Of a DNA stretch of 64,000 nt, positions 47,762 through 58,527 are shown piece by piece; positions within the stretch are counted from its first letter, which is position 1; every line of letters starts with the position of its first letter. A model generated the notes under the pieces. It did not search any database and was not told the DNA's origin. It saw only the letters and a list, made by a program, of their open reading frames with translations. The translations under genes were made by a program, and so were the position numbers. The stretch covers positions 1 through 64,000 of the forward strand of contig NC_037312.1 in the NCBI RefSeq assembly GCF_000143535.2. Reading direction: 5' to 3'. The DNA is from Botrytis cinerea B05.10 (taxonomy: Eukaryota > Ascomycota > Leotiomycetes > Helotiales > Sclerotiniaceae).

Positions 47762-48565
47762 GAGTAAAAGTTAATGTTCTTTCTGGGGAGTTTTTGGTAT
47801 GAGAAATGCCTGATGAATTATCATGAGTACATATGACAGATTTTTTGACCTTGGACATGGAAAAAATGTGTAGCATACGACGTTACCACAATATGTGGTT
47901 TGATTTCCGTCTGGATACCATTATTGAGCACTTTTTCAACAGCTTATTTAATTCTTTTATTTTTAATGTTATTAGTTCACAGATAAGTGTTCAATAAGTT
48001 GGTAGATCCAGCCGCCACATCAAGAACCTGTTTCACGAGTAATATGTCTGGCTGGTTGAAGCATCTTGCAATTTACAATACTACCAATTTTTAACACCGT
48101 TGAACACATTCGCGAATTAAAAGCACGCACAATTCACTTGGAATGAATTCCTTACATTACGCTGGAGCTCAAGGACCTTGACACAATAATACGATCTTTG
48201 CTAATAGACCTCGCTGTTACATGTCGACTTATAAGCAAGCTCCATCCATACCGCGCAATTTTGTTCGGGCTTCAGGGCTTTTCTACATATTTCTTGGATC
48301 GTCTTCGAGATTAAACTTGTGGTTCAAAATACACATGTCAGGAAATGCAATAATACTAAAGTCGATCTTTTTTTCTTTTAAGGAATACGTCAGCGATGCA
48401 TAGTAAAGGTCTTTCATGATAGTAAGATCTTACCTTTCTTTCGTCTTAATCCGTTGTGTGGCTTGGTACATTCCAGAGGGTTTTGTTATTAACCCACTAG
48501 CCTCAATGGTTCATTCGAAATGACATTCAATATTCCCTCCTCTGCCTTTCTTGATCCAAAGCATC
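47762..48565. other. Gene-free spacer
   Basis: About 0.8 kb between two tandem plus-strand genes, containing the promoter of the downstream membrane-protein gene. No other feature was recognised. Confidence 0.5.
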
Positions 48566-49890
48566 ATGACGAGCAAATTTCGTGATCAATGGGAATGTGT
48601 CGCCTCTTTCGATGCGGATCCGGACATCGCAGGTCCTGGGGTAAGCAGCTCAATGAATTTCCATCACATCTGCCCCCTTCCTAACGAATTCCAAAGGTTA
48701 TGACAAGTTTCCTGGTTACCGCGTGGGTCACATGTCTTGTGGCATGTATACAATTATATTGTGTCGTGTCATCTCGATTCCGTATCAAACTTCTTTCTTC
48801 TGTGTCGGGAACCACAGCTGAACATATTGGCAAATACACAGTCAAGCTAACGAAAATTCCCATCCCATTATCTATCGAACGAAACATTCCAGGACTTTTA
48901 ATCAAAGGCCTTCATCTCGGCCTTTATGCCATTCGATGTTTGTTAGCTATGTTTCTAAGTCTCTTTCGCAACTCCCAGCCGCGACTCCAGTTATTCTCTC
49001 AAATGGCGTTAGATCGGTTGTGTGATCTCCAGCTTGTTACAGGAACCGCCATTATCATTGCCGGTATAGCTGGATTTCATCACATGTCATTCTATCACCA
49101 ATCTCTTATTACCAGCTATTGGCTGCTCACACTTAATTCGTTTTGGGCTGCTAGAGCCGGATATCTCAACTCGGAACACTATGGTCATGACAGGAGCTTT
49201 TATTTCTGGACACGTTGGGTCTTCATACTTATCAGTGATCTGCTCTCGATCTACTACCAGATTGTTACCACAATAGAGGCTGAAAACCACTGGGACTCTG
49301 AAGAAAGTGGTCATTGTTATCTATCCCACGAACCATCGCCAACCAATGCGCAATATTTCTGGATTGTAGGCATTTCCTTCGAAGTTATGTATATGTTATT
49401 TTATTCCATGCAACAGCTTGTACAGTCCTTGTCTCATAGATGGCGATGGCTGAAAGAATTCGTAATCTTCATCGCAGATACCTCGACCGGTCTATTTAAC
49501 GGAGGTCAGCAACGCTCTTTAGATTTTTGGTTGGTGGTGGAATCGCACACCTGCCATTGGCCAATTCTCCTACGTATTTTGTTAAAAGTTGTAGAAGCCA
49601 TAAGTTACATGATCTGGCATGTATTTTGGCAGATTTTGGCGCTATGGGCATGGGGCGACAATGGGTCGGTACTGATAGTTATCGGGTATATTGGGTTGGC
49701 GGCATGGAATACCTTTGACGTTATCGACACAAAGTTGTCTAACCGAAACTTGATAATTGGAGATGAGGAGACTTGGGGGTTTGGGCAGATTCTGCCACTT
49801 GGTTTGCTCGCTCTTATATGTTTAGATTTGCTTGACATTCTCAATAGTGAGTATCCTTTGTTCTTTCCAACATTTTTGCGGAAGATTTGA
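48566..49890 (+). CDS. Polytopic membrane protein, uncharacterised fungal family
   Basis: Two exons (48566-48640, 48697-49890) joined across a 56-nt intron in phase 0, 422 aa. The first exon ends DADPDIAGPG and the second begins with a hydrophobic helix, an arrangement (D-x-DI-x-G-x-GV, then helix) that I recognise from a fungal family of unknown function. I count about eight or nine hydrophobic segments: near residues 27-46, 115-133, 140-160, 170-188, 220-245, 295-322, 325-345 and 375-395. No catalytic motif stands out. Substrate and role are unknown. Confidence 0.8.
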
Positions 49891-51516
49891 CCATTAGTAG
49901 AAGCGTATAAGCATCAAACCACAACCGTGGTAGCAGATCTGCAGGCTCAAAAAGGAGAATTGTCTTTCGTGGGCACAAGAAATGAATATTCGACTTGAGT
50001 GTGTTTCTAGAAGCTCAAACGTACTCCTGTTGATCATATCTCCTGCTTACAAACTTCGACGCGACGTTTAGCATCCGTGAAACATTTCCATGATTACATC
50101 AGTGGCTCAGGCTATCCAAAGTTATACTTAAATAATCTTAGAAAATTCTTTAGTCTTTTGCCTCTGCGATACTTGTCTGGAAGTCTTATCCCGCCTTCAG
50201 ATATGTATATAGATCCCGGTGGTCTGTGCTATTGACTAGATTATTCTTTCCAAATTCAAAGATATTGATTTAGCATTACATCAATCCCAGACGATGAACG
50301 GATGCAAATTTATATGAGCGCCCATACATACTTGTGTGGTTTGCGTTAGCTAGTAGCCTAAAGACATTAGTATACTTGAACATATAAGTATCATTATTGA
50401 AATGAACTTTTTCATCCATGGCTTTCCGTAATGTTTGAGACCAATTGAACTACATGAAATGTTCAACGGAAATTGGATTTATTTTATAGCATGTTTACAA
50501 TCGCTTTCAATGAAACCTTCTTGACAGAAGTGTCCCATAAATCATACAAAATGTTGGAAAATATGGCACGTGCACGTGATATACACATATGTAATATCTT
50601 CCACTTCTATACTTAGAACATTACAGCAATTCTACATAGTCAATATTACATGCATTCCACTAGCCTACTCCCTTAATTGTGAATACAAAATATCTAATCA
50701 ATAGTAGAAAGTACTCTTTTAAAATCTTATGGACTGATAAAGTACTAAGGTTCAACCCGGGGCTCTTCAGGGTATCATACGTTGATTTAATATACAGCTT
50801 ATTTGATATAACGGATTCAATACTCTAAAGTCTTTAGGGACCAAAGCAGAATGGGACACGAGCGCCCAATTCTGACGCTGATCCTAGTCGTCGGATGACT
50901 GGTGCCAGATAAAAAAGGCCGGAGTCTCTTGAGCACGATTGAAAAGCGAGTCAGAGATTCTGGTTGAGAAAAGAGAGAAGATGGAAAGTCTGAGCGACTG
51001 CAGTAATTGGAAAATGGCAGCTTTCTGAGCTGAGTAGAGGGGTTAGGACGCGTGAATGTTTTTTTATACCGTGTTAATTGGTGCCAGGTAAAGGGATGCC
51101 TTGTGGGCGGAATGCTGCACTTTTTGATCTGGAAGTCTTGAGTATCTTACTCTTGGTTTGTTCAACCACAAATGTGCCATTAAGACTTAGAAGGCCAACG
51201 ATTCAACATTAATCGGAGAATTAGGCTCCACCAAAAGAGCAATTTCACTCGCCCATTTCGCAAACACAGAATCTCCATATTTCACGTAGAATTAAGTCAA
51301 AAAGAGTACTCATGCCAGCAATAATAGGGATGAGTTCATTCACCTCTGATGGTGCCAGGAACCAAGCATAAATAAGTACACAAACTTTTCGTGTGCTAAG
51401 CGGTAAAATACAGATGAGAGACAAGCGACAGTGGAAATGAAACTCTGTGCTCATTGACGATTTCAAGATCGGATACAACATAAAATTTTCAGACTTCAGA
51501 TACGAGAACAAATACT
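49891..51516. other. Gene-free spacer
   Basis: About 1.6 kb between the 3' end of the membrane-protein gene and the 3' end of the oxygenase gene. No long frame, repeat or RNA gene was recognised. Confidence 0.5.
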
Positions 51517-53098
51517 TCAAGCCGCATCAACAACAACCGGGAACAACTCATTCAAGTCTCTCTTTTGCTCAAATGGTTTACCACCCAAGCTTCCTCCCAT
51601 ATTACCTGCTTTAACTGAGGAGAGTTTATGCCACTCCCAATCTCTCGCGTTCATATCATTTCCAGAGTTCTCTGGTTCCTTGACGGGTGATACGAGTGAA
51701 AAAGGATACTCAGGAGGTGCTAGTCGTTTCATGAGGGAATCGCCGGCAGGGCGGGCAAAGTAACCAACTACATAGCGGGTCATAGATGACTGATCGCCAG
51801 GGGGAGAGGTCACACGATGCATGGCTGAGCGAAGGATCCCACCAGTCCATTCAACCATTGCGTCGCCAAGATTGACGATACAGGTGGATGGCTGAGGTTT
51901 GATGTGAGTCCAAGAAGACTCGAGATGAGGATCTAAATGGTAAGAATAAGTTAGTTATTAAGACAAGAACTTGAAATTATGAACTGAAGTTACGCACCTG
52001 CGTCATCGTTAAGAATTTGGAGACCTCCAGTTGTACTAAAAAGAAGGGTTAGTGTAGTGATATCGGTGTGCCCCATCATAGCAGTACGGCGGTCATCGGG
52101 CGGCTATCAATGATTAGCATAGTTTCTAGATGCAATTGTATGATGGGACACGGGGGCTAATGGGAGACACGGGAGATTTCGAGCTCACCTGCGGCTCATA
52201 CTTCAACATTCGTAGGACACTGCCGCTTGGCTCAGTCATTGGCTGCAACTGTGAGAAAGTACCCAGTGGAAGCTTCAGATGTTTTTCTAAATGCCCCAGA
52301 ATGTTGTTTACAATTTCGTTGGCCTGTTCAATATATGTCTTCAGCTGCGGGCGACAACGTTCGATGCAGCTCGGATTAGCAAGGGGCTCGGAAGCCCCAG
52401 TTATGTCATCGCGACTAATTCCGTACAGCTCGACTCGATCTCCGATTTTGCCAATCTTGTGATAACCTAAGGGCTTGTATCTAAACATGACAAGAGACCG
52501 ATTAGTCGAGACTTCTATAGGACTATACAGATTTTGAAATTGGAGTGATGAATTATGAAGGTTGAAGTACCGAAAGAGAGAAACTGGGGGGCTATAGGCG
52601 TATTTGTTAAGCTCCGTTTTAGACAATGCGTACAATTCTGTATTCAGGTTGAACATTGTCTCTGTATTCTTGAGAAATTGATCACCGAATGAACAGCCTG
52701 TGAAGTCAAGCTGGAAGCTACGATATAGAAGGTTAGCAATTTTCCGCAAATAACTCGTTTGGGAAAAGAAGTAAATCTTGTTCAAGTAGATAGACTACGT
52801 GATAAATGCGTGCAGTAAACTTTAGTGTAATTCAACTGCATAATTTACATCTCTTATTGAACTACAATTCATTCGATTACAAAGCTTCTGCATAGGGACA
52901 GATCGAAGGATATTTGAAGGATTGAAAAAAAGGATTTGTAGTTACTTACAAGCCTATATGACGACTAGCTTCGAAGAGAGCGAAGGACTCATGTTCATCA
53001 TTGACTGCGAGTTTAAGGAAGGAGAAAATGGGCACGTTTGCCACTGGGATGTTGGAGGGAAAAGGGGGGTATTTGTCAAAGTAGGTCGATGTAGGCAT
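51517..53098 (-). CDS. Isopenicillin-N-synthase-like Fe(II)/2OG oxygenase
   Basis: Five exons (52950-53098, 52571-52717, 52189-52480, 51998-52103, 51517-51932), 369 aa. The start at 53098 gives MPTSTYFDKYPPFP, the usual entry of this fungal group, and later an LFEASRHIGFF segment typical of the non-haem dioxygenase N-domain. The C-terminal domain has GHTDITTLTLLF (H208, D210), LGDAMVEW and AMHRV (H270), the iron ligands. The RYKPLGY and ELYGISRDD segments also match fungal members. Such enzymes hydroxylate, desaturate or cyclise small molecules. No clear cluster surrounds it except the transporter and membrane protein to the left. Confidence 0.88.
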
Positions 53099-53827
53099 TT
53101 CGAGGCAACTGACAGGAGACGATGTGAATACAAGCAACTAAGCAAGGAGGAGTGTCGAAGAAGTTAGATATGTACTAAGAGCATCCTTTCAATATTCTGT
53201 TCTTTGACTGAATTTTTGAGCATTGAATCTTACATTTGCAAAAATACATAACTCAGGTCCTATAGCCCTTAGTTTTATTAAGCTTTTGTTCAAGTAATAA
53301 AGAAAGCATTCGTTACTTTCATCTGAATTCATTGAAACGAAATACAAGAATCTTATATTTGATCTCAATGAAACAGAGATTACACTGCTATATGTCTGCT
53401 GTATTAAGCTTACAGTCACTTTTGCGCGAATTGAACATTTGGTGACTGTGATCAGTATATTCAATAGTTTGCTAGTATTCCGCGGCGAGCCGAACGAACT
53501 AAATGGTCTAAATCAAAATCCGAACTTTTGAATCACTAAAGATTATATCAGGGGTAATCCACTTTACCACTAACCCAAAAAAGCGTGGAGTGTTCTGAAT
53601 GCTCCCGGAACAGTGGACCTACTATATACCCAATTAGGTGATCGCTCCCTGACAGATTAATATATAATAAATAGTCTTATTTAACCTATAGGGTTTTAAA
53701 GTTAAATTGATTTCATAAAAATAAGTTTCCTAATTAAATAGAAAACACAAATATGCTAATTAGTTTTTTCTTTTCTTTTCTTTTAAAAAAAATGAAGAAA
53801 AAAAGATATTTAGTATGTAATAGAAAG
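53099..53827. other. Promoter region and repeat-bearing spacer
   Basis: It contains the promoter of the oxygenase gene, a MITE (53542-53658) and a TTTTC-type simple repeat at about 53766-53786. It ends at the GAAAG target duplication (53823-53827) of the Gypsy element. Confidence 0.6.
53542..53658 (-). mobile_element. MITE-like element, copy 2 (ends TCAGGG..CCCTGA)
   Basis: A 117-bp inverted-orientation copy of 12783-12901, with the same terminal inverted repeats and the same internal block (ATGCTCCCGGAACAGTG on this strand). The copies differ by scattered, mostly transition, changes. Confidence 0.7.
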
Positions 53828-53976
53828 TATCAAGGCACGGGTAAAGACGTATATTGTACCATAAGGGTGGAAGAGCTATGGAAGAGTGAGGCCCTACTTA
53901 TAGGAAGCAGGGCACGCTAGTAGTCCGTGCCTAAGGCACGAAGGCAACTACAGAACATGTAGTTGGCGCCGTGACA
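53828..53976 (-). repeat. 3' LTR of the Gypsy element
   Basis: Identical as read to 60118-60266. In the sense (minus) direction it starts TGTCACGGCG and ends CCTTGATA. It contains the GCC-TTA-GGC hairpin (53926-53940) and a TATAAG element. Confidence 0.96.
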
Positions 53977-53989
53977 GTACCCCCCGCTC
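53977..53989 (-). promoter_or_regulatory. Polypurine tract of the Gypsy element
   Basis: In sense orientation the bases just before the 3' LTR read GAGCGGGGGGTAC, a G-rich purine run fitting the primer for plus-strand DNA synthesis. The intervening pyrimidine-containing TAC is slightly unusual. Confidence 0.65.
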
Positions 53990-54043
53990 AAGGCGATCGG
54001 TCCACGATCGCAATATAAATTAATCTAAGGTAACAAAATAACA

Positions 54044-57000
54044 CTAAAATACTCTAATCCCCACTATCGGATGAAAATGAACCTCCTTATGAGTAGTTGT
54101 TAATTGACGAAGCTTCTTAGGTCTGCCTCGGCCTCGTTTCGGGGTTGCGTTTGGTGTAGGTACTGGTGGAGGGTTAAGAAGATCAGGAGCAATAGGTCTT
54201 TTGAAACCTACCCAGGCGGGAGGGTCTGGCTTGCCTGGATTCGCTAGATGGAAGGCAATGATCACGTTTTCCTGGCCGCGGAGGTCTTCGGCGGGTTGCC
54301 AGGACGCCGGGTGGTGTTTCCATTTAACTTGATAGTGAAACCCGTCCTCATTGTGGCAATCGAGGATTTCTTCGAATTCCCATCGTTCAGTTTCCTCGTG
54401 TGTTTCGTCATCCCTTTCAAGGACTCGGCCTTGGTTCCTGCGTGACTCTGTGACGTTTATGATGTCTTGGCCCGGTAATCCTGGTGAGCGGTGGAGCGGT
54501 CGGAGCAGTGAGTTGTGGAATACCGGGAAGATTTTGAAGCTAGCTGGGAGTTGGAGCAGGCAAGCACGTTTGTAAACCTTGAGAACCTTATAAGGGCCGT
54601 CCCATTTGTCATCACCTTTTTTCATCGGTCGATTGGTTTTCATGTTCTTTGTACTCACCCATACTTTATCACCTTCCTTATACAAAGGGGCATCCGAGCG
54701 GGTTTTGTTGGCATAGTCCTCGTATCTCTGGATCGATTGGGCTGCAAGTGCCTTCAATTTCGTTAAGATGAGACCAAATCGATCTGCAACCTCGTTGGCC
54801 TTAAGGAACTCTCGTTTCCTTTGATAAGACAGATTTGGTGGAACAGGTGTAGATGGCTCGATGCCGAGACGTGGGTGGAAACCGTAGTTAGCGAAGAATG
54901 GGGAGATGCCGGTGGTCTCCGACGTGGTATTGTTCAATGCAAATTCTGCGAGTGGAAGCCAATCAGGCCAATCATTCTGATGGAAGTTCATAAAAGCTCG
55001 CAGGTATTGTTCGACCATAGCATTAATCCTTTCTGTCTGGCCGTCGGACTCGGGATGGAATGAGGAAGATCGTTTCAGGGCAATTGACAATCGCTCGGAT
55101 AAATGCTTCCAAAACTCAGAGACGAATTGCGAGCCTCTGTCGGACACGATATTATCAGGGGCACCGTGTAGGCAGTAGATTTTTTCGACAAATCTATCCG
55201 CGAGCTCCTCTGCGGACAGCCCCACGACCGGTATGAAATGACGCATCTTGGTCAGGCGGCAGACGACTGTGATGATGTGTTGATACTTCTTTCCATGGCG
55301 TTCACTAACTGGTAGTGGTGTGATATAGTCGATAGAGATATCGGACCAGGGGCGGAACGGTACTGGCAGGGGTTCAAGGAATCCAGGTGCGGCGAGGCGG
55401 GAAGCTTTTGTTCGAAAGCAGAGTTGGCAAGCCTGTACGAATGTCTCAATCTCCCTTGACATATTGGGCCACCAATACGTACGGGAGACAAGGTCGACAG
55501 TTTTGACGCGGCCCGGGTGTCCGGCTGGTCCGGTTGAATGGGTTCGGTATATAATCTGCGTGCGAAGTTCGGCGGAGGGGGGAACAAAGAGGCGGTCGCG
55601 ATAAAAGATCTTTCCATTTACTAGCCTACAATCTTGTAAGGCGATCCGAAGGTCCTTACGGATGCTTAGCGGCCAATGGCGAGCAGAGGGATCCCGAAGT
55701 GTTGTGCGCATGGTGGTAACCAGCTCGGATGATTCGTATGCCTTGTCGATGAGGTCGTCGATCGGCTTGTCGGTATCGGGGATGATCATACCCATTGGGG
55801 CTATAGTCAGGTCTAGATCACTGTTCGCCTGTCGAATGATGTCTTTGAATGCAGCGGTATCAAATACTCTCTCTGGGAGGATTGTCTGCAAGCGGTTCTT
55901 GATTCGGTCGTCGTTAGGGTCGGCGTGTGCTGGGCGATCTTCCGCTCTGCGGCTCAAAGCGTCGGGGCGAACGGCTTTGTGGCCGGGTCGGTATATAATA
56001 CGGAAGTTGAATCCAGACAAGAATTCGGCCCATCTAGCCTGCCGTTGGTTTAACATCTTCGTGGACGTAAAGTATTCGAGGTTTTTATGGTCAGTGATGA
56101 TCTCGAATGGCTCCTGAGCTCCATACAATTCCGGTCTCCATTCTTCTAAGGACTTTATAATGGCCAGGAGCTCTTTGTCGTAGATCTCATAGTTGCATTC
56201 AGCAGCGCTATGTTTTGATGAGAAGTATGCTACCGGGCGTAGGCGCCCTTCATCATCATATTGCGAAAGGACGCCACCTGCAGCCCAGTCGGAAGCATCG
56301 GTCTCAACGACTGTGCGGCGATTGTGATCAAATATGGTGAGGACCGGGGCGGAGGAGAAAGCGTCCTTCAATGTCTTGAAGGCATCGTCCTGGTCAGAGG
56401 TCCAATCCCACGTCTGTTCCTTTTTTAGGAGTCGATTGAGGGGTTCTGCGATTCTGGAGAAGTCGCGAATGAAACGTCGGTAAAAATTAGCAAATCCAAG
56501 GAAGCGTTGGAGATCTTTGAGCTTAGTTAGTGGTTTCCACTCGAGTATAGTACTGACCTTCTCCGGATCCATTTCTATGCCTCCAGGAGTGATGATCAAG
56601 CCGAGGTACTTAGTTCTCTTCGTTTCGAACTCGCACTTGTCAATATCGATCTGTAGTCCAGCATCAATTAGTCGTTGAACCACCTCACGAACATGCTGCC
56701 TATGATCCGTAACGTTCTCGGAGTAGATTAGAATATCATCCAAATACGCCGTGCAAGTCCTGTCCAGGAGATCAAAAAGAACATGATTGATATAATTCTG
56801 GAATGAGGCAGGCGCGTTGCAGAGTCCAAAGGGCATCACCAATGATTCGAATAGACCGAAGCGAGTAGTGAAAGCAGTTTTCCATTCGTGGCCCTCTGCA
56901 ATCCGTAGTTTGTTGAAGGCGGCGATGATATCAAGCTTGGTGTAGATTTTTGCGTGGCAAAGAGCATCAAGAGTTTCCTTAATCAATGGTAAGGGGTATC

Positions 57001-58495
57001 GGTTCTTGATGGTAACGTTGTTTAGACCGCGGTAGTCTTGACAGATTCGAACGCCTCCCCCGGGTTTGGCAGCTAGAAGGAGTGGGGCGGCCGATCGGGA
57101 GCGAGATTCTCGAATGAATCCCTTGCTCAAGTTGTCGTCGAGCCATCGGCGAACGACTCGAAGTTCGGCTGGGGACATCGGACGGCCTTTGTTATATGGT
57201 GGTTCTTTGCCTGGTATAATCTCGATCTTGTGGTCCCAGGAGCGTCGCGGTGGAAGCTCATTTGCCAGGGACGGTAGGAACCCTGGGTACAGGTTGCGGA
57301 GCCAGGGAGGTAGCTTATCTTGGATCTCTGTAGCGGAAGGAATAGGTCGATCCGTCTTTTCCATGAACTTATCGATATCGCTATCTACTAAGCCACGGCG
57401 CAATTGAACAGCATCTCCTGTCATCACATGATGTAGCTCGCAAGCTCTGTCCAATTCGTCCCAGGACACTTTTGTGACATAAGCATCTGGGCTCTTGCAG
57501 AATTGGATGAAGCTGTTGGCTGTAAAGAACTTTATATCCTGCATTTCAGGTCGGATACCTCGCAGGACGTCGAACGACTCGTCTATGGGGCTCGATGGTA
57601 TCGGTGTATGTAATAAGGGTAGGATGTTTTTATTCCGTGGTGGTCTCCTGTGTATTCTGAAGCCGGCAACCGTTCGAGCCGGGGCTGGTTTCAGGGCTGG
57701 TCGGTTCGGGATCATCTTAGCTCGGGTTTCCGCTTCGCCGCTGATACAGCGAGTGTGGTATGGATTCGGTTCGAGCGGAGCTTTGGGATTGGTGATATCG
57801 AGGTTTCTCCGAGCGTTTTGGGTCTCGATGTGTTCGAGGATCGTGGATTGGTCTCGAGGTGGTAATGAGGTATTCTCGTAGCTTTCGTCGGTGACTTCTT
57901 CCATAGAGGCTGGTTTCGGAGCGAGCTTCCGCAAGGGTGGCTTAGGGTCGACTGATGCAACTTCGCGACTTTCTTGCGAAGTTATCTTGTGGGTATTGGC
58001 GATGTCGGGGACAGTGGTTGCCATAGTGCTAGCGGGGCAGCAGTATCTCGAGCAATATGTAGACGTAAATCTGAGTGTCATCGCCGACCAATCGATGCTG
58101 GGGTTGTGGCGCTGGAGCCATGGGAGACCGAGGATCATAGGATCTGCAGTCGATAAAGTGGTGACATAGAACAAGCCGATCTCCCTGTGATCGTTGATTC
58201 GTATATCTAGGAGTGCATACTGCGACAGGACATCGGAGGGTTTTCCATCGGCTAGAAGTAAGTAACGAGTGTAAGGGAGAGGGCGTGTAGGGATACGGAG
58301 CTCGGAGACGACTTTCCTATCAATAAAGCCATAACCCGCGGCTCCACTATCTATGAGACTAACAAGCGGGATGATCACATTAGGCGCAAGGGAGATTTCC
58401 GTCGAGATTCTAAGAGATTTGCTATTTATTGATCTAAGATACAAAGGATCCCTAGACATAACCGATCTTCTAACCCACAAAGGTAAATTTCCCAC
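54044..58495 (-). CDS. Gypsy Pol polyprotein (protease, RT, RNase H, integrase, chromodomain)
   Basis: An intact frame of about 1483 codons; coordinates start at a GTG because no ATG lies at the 5' edge. The first in-frame ATG is at 58459. The frame is -1 to gag and is open upstream across the gag stop, so it is probably made by -1 frameshifting. Domains by approximate residue: aspartic protease DSG at 49-51; reverse transcriptase YLDD near 585; RNase H ETDASD near 731; integrase zinc finger (H..H..C..C) near 985-1025; catalytic D, D and E near 1055, 1116 and 1150 (DYITPLP, VSDRGS, ESDGQTE); chromodomain near 1370-1415 (EEILDCHNEDGFHYQVKWK). An AT-hook-like PKRGRGRPKK follows. All catalytic residues are present. 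Confidence 0.95.
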   Translation of the reverse strand: MGNLPLWVRRSVMSRDPLYLRSINSKSLRISTEISLAPNVIIPLVSLIDSGAAGYGFIDRKVVSELRIPTRPLPYTRYLLLADGKPSDVLSQYALLDIRINDHREIGLFYVTTLSTADPMILGLPWLQRHNPSIDWSAMTLRFTSTYCSRYCCPASTMATTVPDIANTHKITSQESREVASVDPKPPLRKLAPKPASMEEVTDESYENTSLPPRDQSTILEHIETQNARRNLDITNPKAPLEPNPYHTRCISGEAETRAKMIPNRPALKPAPARTVAGFRIHRRPPRNKNILPLLHTPIPSSPIDESFDVLRGIRPEMQDIKFFTANSFIQFCKSPDAYVTKVSWDELDRACELHHVMTGDAVQLRRGLVDSDIDKFMEKTDRPIPSATEIQDKLPPWLRNLYPGFLPSLANELPPRRSWDHKIEIIPGKEPPYNKGRPMSPAELRVVRRWLDDNLSKGFIRESRSRSAAPLLLAAKPGGGVRICQDYRGLNNVTIKNRYPLPLIKETLDALCHAKIYTKLDIIAAFNKLRIAEGHEWKTAFTTRFGLFESLVMPFGLCNAPASFQNYINHVLFDLLDRTCTAYLDDILIYSENVTDHRQHVREVVQRLIDAGLQIDIDKCEFETKRTKYLGLIITPGGIEMDPEKVSTILEWKPLTKLKDLQRFLGFANFYRRFIRDFSRIAEPLNRLLKKEQTWDWTSDQDDAFKTLKDAFSSAPVLTIFDHNRRTVVETDASDWAAGGVLSQYDDEGRLRPVAYFSSKHSAAECNYEIYDKELLAIIKSLEEWRPELYGAQEPFEIITDHKNLEYFTSTKMLNQRQARWAEFLSGFNFRIIYRPGHKAVRPDALSRRAEDRPAHADPNDDRIKNRLQTILPERVFDTAAFKDIIRQANSDLDLTIAPMGMIIPDTDKPIDDLIDKAYESSELVTTMRTTLRDPSARHWPLSIRKDLRIALQDCRLVNGKIFYRDRLFVPPSAELRTQIIYRTHSTGPAGHPGRVKTVDLVSRTYWWPNMSREIETFVQACQLCFRTKASRLAAPGFLEPLPVPFRPWSDISIDYITPLPVSERHGKKYQHIITVVCRLTKMRHFIPVVGLSAEELADRFVEKIYCLHGAPDNIVSDRGSQFVSEFWKHLSERLSIALKRSSSFHPESDGQTERINAMVEQYLRAFMNFHQNDWPDWLPLAEFALNNTTSETTGISPFFANYGFHPRLGIEPSTPVPPNLSYQRKREFLKANEVADRFGLILTKLKALAAQSIQRYEDYANKTRSDAPLYKEGDKVWVSTKNMKTNRPMKKGDDKWDGPYKVLKVYKRACLLQLPASFKIFPVFHNSLLRPLHRSPGLPGQDIINVTESRRNQGRVLERDDETHEETERWEFEEILDCHNEDGFHYQVKWKHHPASWQPAEDLRGQENVIIAFHLANPGKPDPPAWVGFKRPIAPDLLNPPPVPTPNATPKRGRGRPKKLRQLTTTHKEVHFHPIVGIRVF

Positions 58496-58527
58496 AAAGG
58501 ACCTCGATTCGCGACTGTGAACCGAGG

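Noticed and set aside
55662..58169. Several plus-strand frames of 70-150 codons opposite Pol
   Set aside because: They are antisense shadows of the Pol frame, which carries all recognisable motifs.
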